Below the pieces are notes generated by a model. It did no database searches. It saw only the letters and a program-made list of their open reading frames with translations, and was not told where the DNA came from. This document shows, piece after piece, positions 15,708-24,312 of a stretch of DNA of 64,000 nt. The position numbers and the translations under genes are program-made. The stretch comes from Prevotella sp. (GTDB lineage: Bacteria > Bacteroidota > Bacteroidia > Bacteroidales > Bacteroidaceae), in assembly GCA_017548605.1 (NCBI GenBank), contig JAFYZT010000008.1:1-64000 (forward strand). The letters run 5' to 3'. Numbering within the stretch: position 1 is the stretch's first letter; each line of letters starts with the position of its first letter.

Positions 15708-16946
15708 ATGAAGATCAGTGATTTCGAGGTGATGGCACCTGTAGGGTCGCGCGACTCGTTGGTGGCAGCCATACAGGCCGGTGCCGATGCCGTGTATTTT
15801 GGTATCGGAAAACTGAACATGCGCTCCCATTCGGCCAACCCGTTTACCATTGACGACCTGCGCGAGATAGCTGCCACGTGCAACGAGCACGGCATCAAGT
15901 CGTACCTCACCTTGAACACCATCATCTACGATGGTGACATGGCCGTGATGCGCCAGATGGTAGATGCCGCCCATGAGGCGGGCATCAGTGCCATCATCGC
16001 CTCCGATGTGGCGGTGATGACCTATTGCCGTCAGGTGGGTCAGGAGGTACACCTCTCCACACAGCTCAACATCTCCAACATCGAAGCTCTGCGTTTCTAC
16101 GCCCAGTTTGCCGATGTGGTGGTGCTTGCCCGTGAGCTGAACCTCGACCAGGTGGCGGAGATACACCGGCAGATAGAGGAACAGGATATACGCGGTCCGC
16201 AGGGCGAGCGTGTGCGCATAGAGATGTTCTGCCACGGGGCACTGTGCATGGCTGTCAGTGGCAAGTGTTACCTCAGCCTCGACAATGCAGCCCGCTCGGC
16301 CAACCGTGGCGAGTGCATGCAACTGTGCCGCCGCAACTATATCGTGACCGATGCCGAGACGGGCACCCAGCTGAATATCGACAACAAATATATCATGAGT
16401 CCCAAGGATCTGAAGACCATCCGTTTCATCGACCGCATGATGACGGCGGGTGTGCGGGTGTTCAAGATTGAGGGACGTGCCCGGGGTCCCGAATATGTCT
16501 ATCAGGTGGTGCGCTGCTACAAGGAGGCTATCCAGAGTGTGCTCGACGGCTCGTTCAACGAGGCGAAGAAAGACGAGTGGGATGCCCGTCTGTCCGCTGT
16601 TTTCAACCGTGGCTTCTGGGATGGCTATTACCTGGGCCAGACCCTGGGTGAGTGGAACAAGAACTACGGCTCCAACGCCACCGAGCGCAAGGTATATATC
16701 GGCAAGGGCGTGAAATACTATTCGCGTCTGGGCGTGGCGGAGTTCACGTGCGAGGCCGCCGAGTTCAGCGTGGGTGATAAACTGCTCATCACGGGACCCA
16801 CCACGGGCGTGATGTATGTGGATGCCACGGAGATACGTTATGAGCTGCAACCCGTGACGACGGCACGGAAAGGGACGCATATCTCCATCCCCGTGCCGGG
16901 GAAGATACGACCGTCGGATAAGTTGTTTAAACTAATCAAGGGGTAA
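15708..16946 (+). CDS. Peptidase U32 family protein (RNA hydroxylation type)
   Basis: 412 residues. The ATG at 15708 is preferred over an adjacent GTG at 15705. The U32 core opens APVGSRDSLVAAIQAGADAV, and the iron-sulfur cysteines are in CHGALCMAVSGKCYLS and NRGECMQLCR. Members of this form (TrhP/YegQ, RlhA/YdcP) hydroxylate tRNA or 23S rRNA with prephenate rather than acting as proteases. Which of the two this is cannot be told from the sequence alone. Downstream are sufE and a SpoU-type methyltransferase, an RNA-modification and Fe-S neighbourhood consistent with that role. Confidence 0.88.
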   Translation: MKISDFEVMAPVGSRDSLVAAIQAGADAVYFGIGKLNMRSHSANPFTIDDLREIAATCNEHGIKSYLTLNTIIYDGDMAVMRQMVDAAHEAGISAIIASDVAVMTYCRQVGQEVHLSTQLNISNIEALRFYAQFADVVVLARELNLDQVAEIHRQIEEQDIRGPQGERVRIEMFCHGALCMAVSGKCYLSLDNAARSANRGECMQLCRRNYIVTDAETGTQLNIDNKYIMSPKDLKTIRFIDRMMTAGVRVFKIEGRARGPEYVYQVVRCYKEAIQSVLDGSFNEAKKDEWDARLSAVFNRGFWDGYYLGQTLGEWNKNYGSNATERKVYIGKGVKYYSRLGVAEFTCEAAEFSVGDKLLITGPTTGVMYVDATEIRYELQPVTTARKGTHISIPVPGKIRPSDKLFKLIKG

Positions 16947-17031
16947 GTGGTGAGAGGTGAGTGGTGAGAGATTACCCAGACAGGCATATCTCTTACCCCT
17001 TACCCCTCACTTCTCACCTCCTCCCAAGACT
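16947..17031. repeat. Intergenic tandem-unit repeat
   Basis: GGTGAGAG/AGTGGTGAG units, the linker ATTACCCAGACAGGCATATC, and TTACCCCT/CACTTCTCACCTC units. This is a shortened version of modules found at 8430-8510 and 44040-44120. It directly precedes the sufE start. Confidence 0.7.
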
Positions 17032-17490
17032 ATGACAATTAACGAGATACAAGACGAGGTGATAGAGGAGTTTTCCGACTTCACCGATTGGATGGACAAA
17101 TACCAGTTGCTCATCGACTTGGGTAATGACCAAGAGCCGCTCGACGAGCGTTACAAGACCGAGCAGAACCTCATCGACGGATGCCAGAGCCGTGTGTGGC
17201 TGGTGGCCGACTACCGTGACGGTCAGCTGTCGTTCACCGCTGAGAGCGACGCCTTGATAGTGAAGGGCATCGTCGCCCTGCTCATCCGCGTGCTCAGTGG
17301 TCACACGCCGCAGGAGATACTCGATGCCGACCTGTATTTCATCGACCGCATCGGACTGCGCGAGCACCTCTCGCCCACGCGCAGCAACGGCCTGCTGGCC
17401 ATGGTGAAACAGATCAAGGCGTATGCCTTGGCGTATGGAAACCTCCCCCTTGCCCCCTCCCAAGGAAGGGGCACCGTAGATGCTAATTAG
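17032..17490 (+). CDS. sufE: SufE-type cysteine desulfuration protein
   Basis: 152 residues from the ATG at 17032; longer readings would translate repeat DNA. SufE accepts persulfide sulfur from the SufS cysteine desulfurase and passes it to the SufBCD scaffold. The acceptor Cys51 lies in NLIDGCQSRVW, at the same position number as in E. coli. The final residues (LPLAPSQGRGTVDAN) translate a CCCTCCC-type repeat and are not expected in the family. No other suf gene is in the window. The SpoU-type gene follows 32 bases later. Confidence 0.93.
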   Translation: MTINEIQDEVIEEFSDFTDWMDKYQLLIDLGNDQEPLDERYKTEQNLIDGCQSRVWLVADYRDGQLSFTAESDALIVKGIVALLIRVLSGHTPQEILDADLYFIDRIGLREHLSPTRSNGLLAMVKQIKAYALAYGNLPLAPSQGRGTVDAN

Positions 17491-17522
17491 CATATCATTC
17501 ATCTTAGACATCAAAACATCTC

Positions 17523-18053
17523 ATGCGTAAACTGAGGACCATAGAGATGAACCGCCTCACGGTGGAGGAGTTCAAGGCTTCGGAGAAACTGCCGCTCACG
17601 GTGGTGCTCGACGATGTGCGCTCGCTCTATAACGTAGGGTCGGTGTTCCGCACCTGTGATGCTTTCCGTGTGGAGCGCGTCTGTCTGTGCGGCATCACCG
17701 CCTGTCCGCCGAATGCGGAGATTCATAAGACGGCCTTAGGTGGCGAGGATGCCGTAGATTGGCAATATTATGCCACTGCCGAGGAGGCTGTGCAGGCATT
17801 GCAGGCTGAGGGTGTGTTCGTCTATAGCATCGAGCAGGTGGATGGTTCAACGAAGTTGCAGGAGTTACAAACAGACCCTTCACGCCGTTACGCCGTGGTT
17901 TTCGGTAACGAGGTGAAGGGTGTGCATCAGCATGTGGTGGATATGTCTGACGGTTGCTTGGAGATTCCCCAGTTCGGCACCAAGCACTCGCTCAATGTGG
18001 CCAACACCGCCAGCATCGTGATTTGGGAGTTTGCGAGAAGAAAATGGTGTTAG
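17523..18053 (+). CDS. SpoU/TrmH-family RNA methyltransferase
   Basis: 176 residues, a compact SPOUT enzyme without an N-terminal RNA-binding domain. The three family motifs are present: VRSLYNVGSVFRTCDAF, AVVFGNEVKGV and LEIPQFGTKHSLNVANTASI, which form the trefoil knot that binds S-adenosylmethionine. It is expected to 2'-O-methylate tRNA or rRNA; the target is not predictable. It is convergent with the patatin gene, overlapping it by four bases at the stop codons. Confidence 0.92.
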   Translation: MRKLRTIEMNRLTVEEFKASEKLPLTVVLDDVRSLYNVGSVFRTCDAFRVERVCLCGITACPPNAEIHKTALGGEDAVDWQYYATAEEAVQALQAEGVFVYSIEQVDGSTKLQELQTDPSRRYAVVFGNEVKGVHQHVVDMSDGCLEIPQFGTKHSLNVANTASIVIWEFARRKWC

Positions 18054-20287
18054 AACACGAATCCCGCGTTGACGAAGAAATACACTTTCTTGGTATAGTT
18101 GGAATAGCCCAACGAGGCACCCACGGGTCCGAACAACGTGTTATAGTTGTAGGATATCGTGCCGCCAAGCATGGTACGGTGCTTGAGTATGTCGCTCAGG
18201 TGCGGTGCATGTTGTGCTGCTGCGAAACGTAACTGCACATAGTTGTTGGTGGTGAGTCGTGCCTGAGCCTGTAGCTGCATGGCAATGAAGTGGGCATCGG
18301 TATGTTCGATATGTCCAATACCGGCAAAGGGCATCTGTTGCTCGATATAATGTCCGAACCACTCGCCGCCGATGGTGTTGCTCCAGATGGAGGGTTGCAC
18401 CTTGCCGAAAAGCAGTCGTCCGTAGGCCATGGGTTGGATGGACAGTATCGGCGACAGGGGGAATGACATGCGCCATGAGGCACTCACATCGCTCAGTCCT
18501 GCCGATCCGTCCAACTTGGCAAAGTTGTCGGTGATGTAAGTGTATTGAGCCTGGAACCGTGCTCCACGTGTTGGGAAATACCAGTTGTCCTCAGAGTTGT
18601 AGTTCAAACGTGCCAGGTAACTAAAGAAATGTTCATTGTCGGGTACTCCTTCATCTATCTCCACGTCAGTGCCTATCAGCACATCGTCGTAATCGAGATA
18701 GTCCCAGCGTGCTCCGGCACTGAAGCTGATATTTCGGAAATTATAGTTGAACAGCAACAGTTCAGCAGTATGTTGGTTGTAGGTGAAATCATAGTCTTTC
18801 TTGCCTTTGGTGTACACGTTGAAATTATTGTGACGGAAGGTATAGGAAATCGTTTTTTTCGAATAGGTTCGTGGCGTGAAGGAAAATTCCGCCCGTGCCA
18901 TGATGCGTTTTCCAAGACGGACGGTGACATCGAGGTCTGTGGGAAACGACGTGCGCAGGGGGATGTCGCCGTTGAGTTGGAGTGCCACCAGTTCTTCGGA
19001 ATCGACGCGTATGCCGGCACTTAGTTGCACACTCTTTTTCGGTCCTGCGATGAATACCACCTTCGACCCGCCGTCTTGTTGGTAGAACCGGCTGACAGCA
19101 TCTTTATAGAACAGGTCAACGCGCATGGAGGTGGTCACCTGTTCTGCACGGTGCCGGTCGATGCTGTCGCCCTCGTTGAGATGGAATTTCTGTCGGATGA
19201 AAGCGATATCATTGGGTGTCATGTCCACAAACTCCAGGGATGCTATCTTCACGCGGTCGGTCATCACCGTAGGCTGCACGGGAGTGAGTCGTCGCGGCTG
19301 GAAGGTGTCGTCGATGCCTATGCGCTGTTTCAGTGCCATCAGCTCGTCCCAGTGGCGCATCGCCTCCTCCTCGCCCCGTCGGATGAGCGTATCGATGGCA
19401 GCCAGTGTGAAGCTGGCAGGACCATAGCCCGTGGTGTTTACCCGTATGGGCAGGTCGGTGATGGCCAGGTTGTCGTCGTATTTGTTCTTACAGTTCACAT
19501 CAACGATCTGTCCGATGACACTCATCGTCGATCCGAGGTCTTCGGCGGTGCGCGGTGCTCCCTGCACGGTTATGCCGATGATAATGTCGGCTCCCATCTC
19601 CCGTGCCAGGTCGGCCGGGTAGTTGTTGCGCAGTCCGCCATCGACAAGCACTTTATTACCTATCCTGACGGGCGAGAAAGCACCGGGGATGGCCATGGAG
19701 GCTCGCATGGCCTGCGACAGAATGCCGCTGTGGAAATCGTATTCGGTATTGTCGAGAATATCCGTGGCTACGCAAGCGAAGGGAATGGGCAGGCTGTTGA
19801 AGTCGATGGAATCGTTATATCCCGTGGTGAGGTTGAGGAACAGGTCGGCCAGGTTCTTACCCTTGATGAATCCACCGTCGGCCACATCCTTCTTGCCTTT
19901 CAGGAATGCCCTGGTCAGCAGATAGGTGTTCTGTTTCTCCCGTTCCTTGAGATTCTGCATGCTCAGGTCTTCCCTGTCGGAAAGGATGAATGCCCAATTC
20001 TGTTTTCTCACCAGCGAGTCGAGCAGGTCGGCATTATAACCTATGGCATACAGTCCGCCGACGATACTGCCCATGGATGTTCCCGTGACGATATCGACGG
20101 GTATGCCTGCCCGCTCAATCACTTTCAGTGCACCGATATGGGCCATACCCTTGGCACCGCCGCCGCTCATCACCACCGCCACTTTCTTGCGGGCGATGGT
20201 ATCGGTGGGATTTTCCTGCAGTATCTGACTAAATGTGCCTGTGGCCGTTATCCAAGCCAGGAGCACAACACCTATTATCCTTCTCAT
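18050..20287 (-). CDS. Patatin-like phospholipase with C-terminal outer-membrane barrel
   Basis: 745 residues with a signal peptide (about 1-20). The patatin domain (about 35-330) shows the oxyanion loop SGGGAKGMAHIGAL, nucleophile Ser71 in GTSMG, and the catalytic Asp216 in VDGGLRNNYP. A POTRA-like segment follows, then a 16-strand-type Omp85/BamA-like barrel (about 480-745) ending in FVNAGFVF with a C-terminal Phe. The architecture matches PlpD-type type Vd autotransporters or surface phospholipases. It should lie in the outer membrane and hydrolyse phospholipid. Confidence 0.93.
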   Translation of the reverse strand: MRRIIGVVLLAWITATGTFSQILQENPTDTIARKKVAVVMSGGGAKGMAHIGALKVIERAGIPVDIVTGTSMGSIVGGLYAIGYNADLLDSLVRKQNWAFILSDREDLSMQNLKEREKQNTYLLTRAFLKGKKDVADGGFIKGKNLADLFLNLTTGYNDSIDFNSLPIPFACVATDILDNTEYDFHSGILSQAMRASMAIPGAFSPVRIGNKVLVDGGLRNNYPADLAREMGADIIIGITVQGAPRTAEDLGSTMSVIGQIVDVNCKNKYDDNLAITDLPIRVNTTGYGPASFTLAAIDTLIRRGEEEAMRHWDELMALKQRIGIDDTFQPRRLTPVQPTVMTDRVKIASLEFVDMTPNDIAFIRQKFHLNEGDSIDRHRAEQVTTSMRVDLFYKDAVSRFYQQDGGSKVVFIAGPKKSVQLSAGIRVDSEELVALQLNGDIPLRTSFPTDLDVTVRLGKRIMARAEFSFTPRTYSKKTISYTFRHNNFNVYTKGKKDYDFTYNQHTAELLLFNYNFRNISFSAGARWDYLDYDDVLIGTDVEIDEGVPDNEHFFSYLARLNYNSEDNWYFPTRGARFQAQYTYITDNFAKLDGSAGLSDVSASWRMSFPLSPILSIQPMAYGRLLFGKVQPSIWSNTIGGEWFGHYIEQQMPFAGIGHIEHTDAHFIAMQLQAQARLTTNNYVQLRFAAAQHAPHLSDILKHRTMLGGTISYNYNTLFGPVGASLGYSNYTKKVYFFVNAGFVF

Positions 20288-20303
20288 ATTATCTTTCCCG
20301 TGC

Positions 20304-22388
20304 TTATTTGATTACAAGTTTGCGTGCGATGTGGCTCTTCGCCGTGTTGATGCTGACGGTATAGATGCCTTTGGGCAACTGTTGCATATTAATCAACACT
20401 TCCTGACCGCGCATCAGGTTGTTGAGGAATTGCGACTGGCAGACGCGCCCCTGTTGGTCATAGACCATCACGGTGGCCTGTGCTTCGGCATTGTTGAAGA
20501 GCACGCGCCACAGTCCTCCCTCTTTCTTCATGCTTATCGGCTGCTCGCTGCCATAGACCGACGGTATGCCCGTAGCATCGGCCAGTTGGAGCGCCATCTT
20601 CAGACCCTCGTAGGCATCTATCTTGCCATAGCCCCAGCGACTGTTCCACTCGTCGCTGCCCGTGAATTCATCCTTACGCGATGTGGTGGCAACGATGTCA
20701 TGCAGTTGTTCGCAACTCAGGTTCGGGTTGGCCTGGAGCCAGAGAGCCATGGTGCCGCTCACCACGGGAGCCGCCATCGACGTGCCAGCGCATGCCATGT
20801 AGTATTGGTCTTCACCATTGACATTGATTTTATCGACGAGCAACGGACCGTCATCGCTGCTTTCCGTCACATAGTCGATGGCCGAGGCAATCATGCCTCC
20901 GGGAGCCGCCACATCGGGTTTGCGCAGTTCCGGTCTGATGGTGGGGCCGATAGATGAGGTATAGTCAAGCTCATTGATGCCATTGACCACTCCTCGCGCT
21001 TGTAAGTCCAATGTACCCATTGTCAGGCTGTTGATGACGGTCTTGGTCACGTAGTTCCCCACGCAGAACCCTTTCTCGGCACATTGGCCTATGCCGCCGA
21101 TACTCATCACGTTGTCGCCTTCGAGAGAGGTAAGGCCCAGTTTGGTGAAGTTGACCTTTTCAAACGCATTGTCTTCTTCCGTCCAGGCATCGAAGCCGTC
21201 GCCCGCATGACCGCTGACCACGAACACGGTGTAGTAGATGGGCGAGGGGTTGGTTGGATAATACATGCAGTGTTCTTTTCCGTTGTACGGACTTATCTCA
21301 CTTATTGACATGTCGGTGCCGTCGAACGTCAATTCCTTGGGGTTGCCTTTCGGTGTGGTTGCATAAGCTTTTACCGTGAGGTGCTGTTCACCGTCGGTGG
21401 CCTTTCCCCACAGGTCGATGACAGGGTCGATGCCACCTTGCTTGATGGCGATGGCCACCTGCTCGTCGTCTTCGCTGAAGGTGTGGCTGACGTGTACTTT
21501 TTGATTACCTGAGTTGCCTGCGGCGAGAACGAGAGCCCTGCCTGTGCCTGCTGTGGCAATATTGTCGACAAACTGGTCGTAGGGTGTCAGTCCGTCGTGT
21601 GGTCCGTGGATGCCCCCGAAGCTCATGTTCACCACGAAAGGTTGTCCTTTCTCCTGAGCATATTGTTCGATGTAAGAAAGGTCTTCCATGATCTCTGCTT
21701 CCTCCATCGACGAGGAAATCATCATGATGTCGGCCTCTGGAGCCACGCCGCTGTAGTCGTTCTGGCTGATGACCGACCCTGTGGCGATGCCAGCCGTGTG
21801 TGTGCCGTGCCCGCCAGGTTCTACGTACCCGTCGTTGCCCGCCGGTATGTCAGTGGTGGGTTCCGTCACCACGCCATTTGCATAGTCCTTGCGGTTCCAC
21901 ACCACCTTCACACGCTTGTTGCCCTCGCTGTCGAGGAAGGCGATATGGTCGTATTTGAAACCACCGTCGATCATCGCCACCAGCACGCCTTTTCCCGTGA
22001 AAGGTGTCTCAAACTCACTGCTTTCACGTATGGTCTGTACGCCGATGTTTTCACGTGCCTTGTCCATGAAGAAATGGAAGCGGTGTGAGCCATGGATGCG
22101 GCTGATTCGGTTGTCGGCACTAAGTGTTTCGCGCAGGAAATGTGCTGGAACGACGGCTGTTGCCATCCCTTTTCCCACCACTGCGGCGTGGTAGCCTGCC
22201 TCTCGGATGCTGGCTACCAGGGCATCGGCATTGTCAGTGGTGATGCTCACGGATTGTAGTTTGCTATCCTCGGCTAACGCCTGATATTGTGCTGTTGCAT
22301 CTAATCTTTGCAGTTTGGGTGTAATTTCTTGGGCTTGTATGGTCATCAATGTCCCGACAAGCATTAGTAAAGTAAAAAATTTTCGCAT
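20304..22388 (-). CDS. S8 subtilisin-like serine protease with T9SS sorting domain
   Basis: 694 residues from the ATG at 22388 (signal MRKFFTLLMLVGTLMTIQAQ). The S8 triad is Asp141 (VAMIDGGFKYDH), His194 (GGHGTHTAG) and Ser of GTSMAAP (about 537), with a PA-like insert between. The last 75 residues form a type A T9SS sorting domain (LPKGIYTVSINT, then ARKLVIK at the end), so it should be exported by the type IX system and attached to or released from the cell surface. It has its own promoter and is insulated by a strong terminator upstream. No T9SS machinery gene is in the window. Confidence 0.95.
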   Translation of the reverse strand: MRKFFTLLMLVGTLMTIQAQEITPKLQRLDATAQYQALAEDSKLQSVSITTDNADALVASIREAGYHAAVVGKGMATAVVPAHFLRETLSADNRISRIHGSHRFHFFMDKARENIGVQTIRESSEFETPFTGKGVLVAMIDGGFKYDHIAFLDSEGNKRVKVVWNRKDYANGVVTEPTTDIPAGNDGYVEPGGHGTHTAGIATGSVISQNDYSGVAPEADIMMISSSMEEAEIMEDLSYIEQYAQEKGQPFVVNMSFGGIHGPHDGLTPYDQFVDNIATAGTGRALVLAAGNSGNQKVHVSHTFSEDDEQVAIAIKQGGIDPVIDLWGKATDGEQHLTVKAYATTPKGNPKELTFDGTDMSISEISPYNGKEHCMYYPTNPSPIYYTVFVVSGHAGDGFDAWTEEDNAFEKVNFTKLGLTSLEGDNVMSIGGIGQCAEKGFCVGNYVTKTVINSLTMGTLDLQARGVVNGINELDYTSSIGPTIRPELRKPDVAAPGGMIASAIDYVTESSDDGPLLVDKINVNGEDQYYMACAGTSMAAPVVSGTMALWLQANPNLSCEQLHDIVATTSRKDEFTGSDEWNSRWGYGKIDAYEGLKMALQLADATGIPSVYGSEQPISMKKEGGLWRVLFNNAEAQATVMVYDQQGRVCQSQFLNNLMRGQEVLINMQQLPKGIYTVSINTAKSHIARKLVIK

Positions 22389-22413
22389 GCACTTAGTTTT
22401 TTGCTGTTCGGTG

Positions 22414-22445
22414 CAAATATACAGATAAACATTGTAATATCCAAG
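22414..22445 (-). promoter_or_regulatory. Promoter for the T9SS protease (CTTG-N20-TATATTTG)
   Basis: Minus strand: CTTG (22445-22442), 20-nt spacer, TATATTTG (22421-22414), one mismatch to consensus, 25 bases before the ATG. Confidence 0.8.
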
Positions 22446-22454
22446 CAATAACAA

Positions 22455-22493
22455 AAAAAGTGACAAACAGTAATGAACCGTTTGTCACTTTTT
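22455..22493 (-). terminator. Rho-independent terminator
   Basis: A perfect 14-bp stem (AAAAAGTGACAAAC 22455-22468, pairing with GTTTGTCACTTTTT 22480-22493) with an 11-nt loop and T runs on both strands, so it could act in either direction. It ends transcripts of the CoA-transferase gene read on the minus strand, just before the protease promoter. Confidence 0.9.
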
Positions 22494-22519
22494 AAGGATT
22501 CTTGCTCCTGCTCCCTTCT

Positions 22520-22549
22520 CCCTCCCTTCGGGAGGGCTGGGGTGGGTAT
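22520..22549 (-). repeat. Hairpin-tail module at the CoA-transferase stop
   Basis: CCCTCCC, TTC, GGGAGGG, then CTGGGGTGGGTAT, six bases past the stop codon of the minus-strand gene. Same orientation relative to the gene as at 8517, 36866, 37674, 44130 and 46284. Confidence 0.85.
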
Positions 22550-22555
22550 TGGTTA

Positions 22556-24061
22556 TTATTTCACATATTCTGCGAAGTCGGTCAGGTGCATGTCGCCCTT
22601 GCGTGCCAGGGTGTCGTGCATGGCGAAGGCGGCGGGCAGGTAATGCTTGGTATGTCCGCCCTTGGCCATCTTCAGGTAGTCCCAAAGCAGCTGCTTGTAG
22701 TCGGGGTGAGCACAGTTCTCGATGATGGTTTCCGCACGTTGTGCCGGACTCTTTCCGCGCAGGTCGGCCACGCCCTGTTCGGTCACGATGATGTTCACGT
22801 CGTGCTCCGAGCTGTCCTGGTGGCTCACGAAGGGCACGATGGAGCTGATGAGACCGCCCTTGGCTGTGGACGGGCAGGTGAAGATGCTCAGGTAGGCGTT
22901 GCGGATGAAGTCGCCGCTGCCGCCGATGCCGTTCATCATCTTCGTGCCGCTGATATGTGTTGAGTTGGCATTGCCGTAGATGTCACATTCGATGGCTGTG
23001 TTGATGGCGATGACACCCAGTCGGCGAATCAGTTCGGGACTGTTGGAAATCTCGCTCTGGCGCAATGTCAGGTGGTTACGGAAATGATCCATGTTGTCAT
23101 ACACCTGCATCAGGCATTCGTTGCTCACGGTGAGCGAGCAGGCCGAAGCGTCTTTCACGCGTCCTTCGAGCATCATGCCGATGACCGAGTTCTGAATCAC
23201 CTCGGTGTAGATGTTGAAGTCGGGCACGTGCTTGTCCTGTCCCAGTGCGCCGAGGATGGCGTTGGCTGTCGAGCCCACGCCGCTCTGCAGGGGAAGGAAC
23301 TCCTTGGGGATACGTCCCTTGTGCATCTCATCGACGAGGAACTCGGCGGTGAGGTAACCGATGCGGTCGGTCACGGGGTTGCTGTCGGTGAAGGCACGTG
23401 CCTCGTCGGGGATGTTACACTCCACCACGCCCACGATTTTTTTCGGGTCGATTTCCACGTAGGGCTTGCCGATGCGGTCGCTCACGTGCTCGATGGGTAT
23501 AGCCTTGCGGTAAGGCGGGTCGAGCGGCTCGTACACGTCGTGAATGAATTTGGCGTTGGGGTTATGGAACGAGTTCAGCTCGAGGATGACATGCTTTGCC
23601 AGACGTGCTGCCGTGGGACTGATGCCACCGGCTGCGGTGAGGTATGCCTTGCACACGTCGTCGCCCTCTTCGATGTCGCACACCTCGAGGATGGCCCAGT
23701 TCACATCGCCATAGAAGCCGTAGCGCAGTTCCTGTGCCATGTGGCTAAGGTGCAGGTCATTATAGGGAATCTCTCCCATGTTCACATGTTTGCGGAAGTC
23801 GGGGTTGGTGGTGTAGGGGGCGCGGTATTTGATGGCCTGGGCAACTGCCAGGTCGCCGTCCGTGCTCTGTCCTGTGGAAGCACCGGTGAAGATACCCACT
23901 TTGAACTCTCGTCCGGCCTCATGCTCGGCCGTGGCGATTTTCGCCAACTCCTTGGTAACGGCCTTAGCTACACCAGCGGGTGTGAATCCGCTCAATGCCA
24001 GGTTGTCGCCGTTTTTAATCAATGCCGCCGCTTCGGCAGCAGTAAGACGTGTATAAGCCAT
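22556..24061 (-). CDS. Acetyl-CoA hydrolase/succinyl-CoA:acetate CoA-transferase family protein
   Basis: 501 residues, a class I CoA-transferase of the AarC/Cat1/Ach1 group. The catalytic Glu is at 287 in FNIYTEVIQNSVI, and the CoA-binding glycines are in NGIGGSGDFIRNAYLS and LPLQSGVGSTANAILGALG. It moves CoA between succinyl-CoA (or propionyl-CoA) and acetate, a step suited to the succinate/propionate fermentation of Prevotella-like anaerobes. Acetyl-CoA hydrolase activity cannot be ruled out. It is a single-gene unit with a repeat-borne promoter and the strong terminator at 22455-22493. Confidence 0.93.
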   Translation of the reverse strand: MAYTRLTAAEAAALIKNGDNLALSGFTPAGVAKAVTKELAKIATAEHEAGREFKVGIFTGASTGQSTDGDLAVAQAIKYRAPYTTNPDFRKHVNMGEIPYNDLHLSHMAQELRYGFYGDVNWAILEVCDIEEGDDVCKAYLTAAGGISPTAARLAKHVILELNSFHNPNAKFIHDVYEPLDPPYRKAIPIEHVSDRIGKPYVEIDPKKIVGVVECNIPDEARAFTDSNPVTDRIGYLTAEFLVDEMHKGRIPKEFLPLQSGVGSTANAILGALGQDKHVPDFNIYTEVIQNSVIGMMLEGRVKDASACSLTVSNECLMQVYDNMDHFRNHLTLRQSEISNSPELIRRLGVIAINTAIECDIYGNANSTHISGTKMMNGIGGSGDFIRNAYLSIFTCPSTAKGGLISSIVPFVSHQDSSEHDVNIIVTEQGVADLRGKSPAQRAETIIENCAHPDYKQLLWDYLKMAKGGHTKHYLPAAFAMHDTLARKGDMHLTDFAEYVK

Positions 24062-24101
24062 TGAATAATAAAAGATTTTATGGGTTTTTCAATATTTGGT
24101 G

Positions 24102-24132
24102 CAAAGGTAGTGCAAACCGAAGACAATACAAA
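24102..24132 (-). promoter_or_regulatory. Promoter for the CoA-transferase (TTTG-N19-TACCTTTG)
   Basis: Minus strand: TTTG (24132-24129), 19-nt spacer ending CGGTTTGCAC, TACCTTTG (24109-24102), 41 bases before the ATG. Same repeat type as the promoter at 13016-13047. Confidence 0.8.
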
Positions 24133-24285
24133 ATAAAATGATTTTTATTTTTATTGTTGAGGTGCCGCCTACTTTATCTAAAGTAGTTTAAGTTGAGCGA
24201 AAAGCAAAGAAAAAAATACTTTTTCTTTCTTTTCCGAGGTGCAGCCTACCTTATAGAAAGGTAGTGCAAGTTGAGTGAAAAACCC
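24102..24285. repeat. GGTAGTGCAA...GAGCG promoter-type repeat array
   Basis: Three units of the element seen at 13016-13150: around 24102-24120, 24168-24202 and 24238-24280. The last two are preceded by small stems (CTACTTT/AAAGTAG and CTACCTT/AAGGTAG) and followed by GTTGAGYGAAAA. Only the first unit has a full promoter. The space between the CoA-transferase and the TonB-like gene holds nothing else. Confidence 0.75.
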
Positions 24286-24312
24286 ACAAAACCATTAAGG
24301 GAGAGCACTCAT

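Noticed and set aside
18545-20311. Long plus-strand frames opposite the patatin gene
   Set aside because: Shadow frames of a real gene with full catalytic motifs on the other strand.
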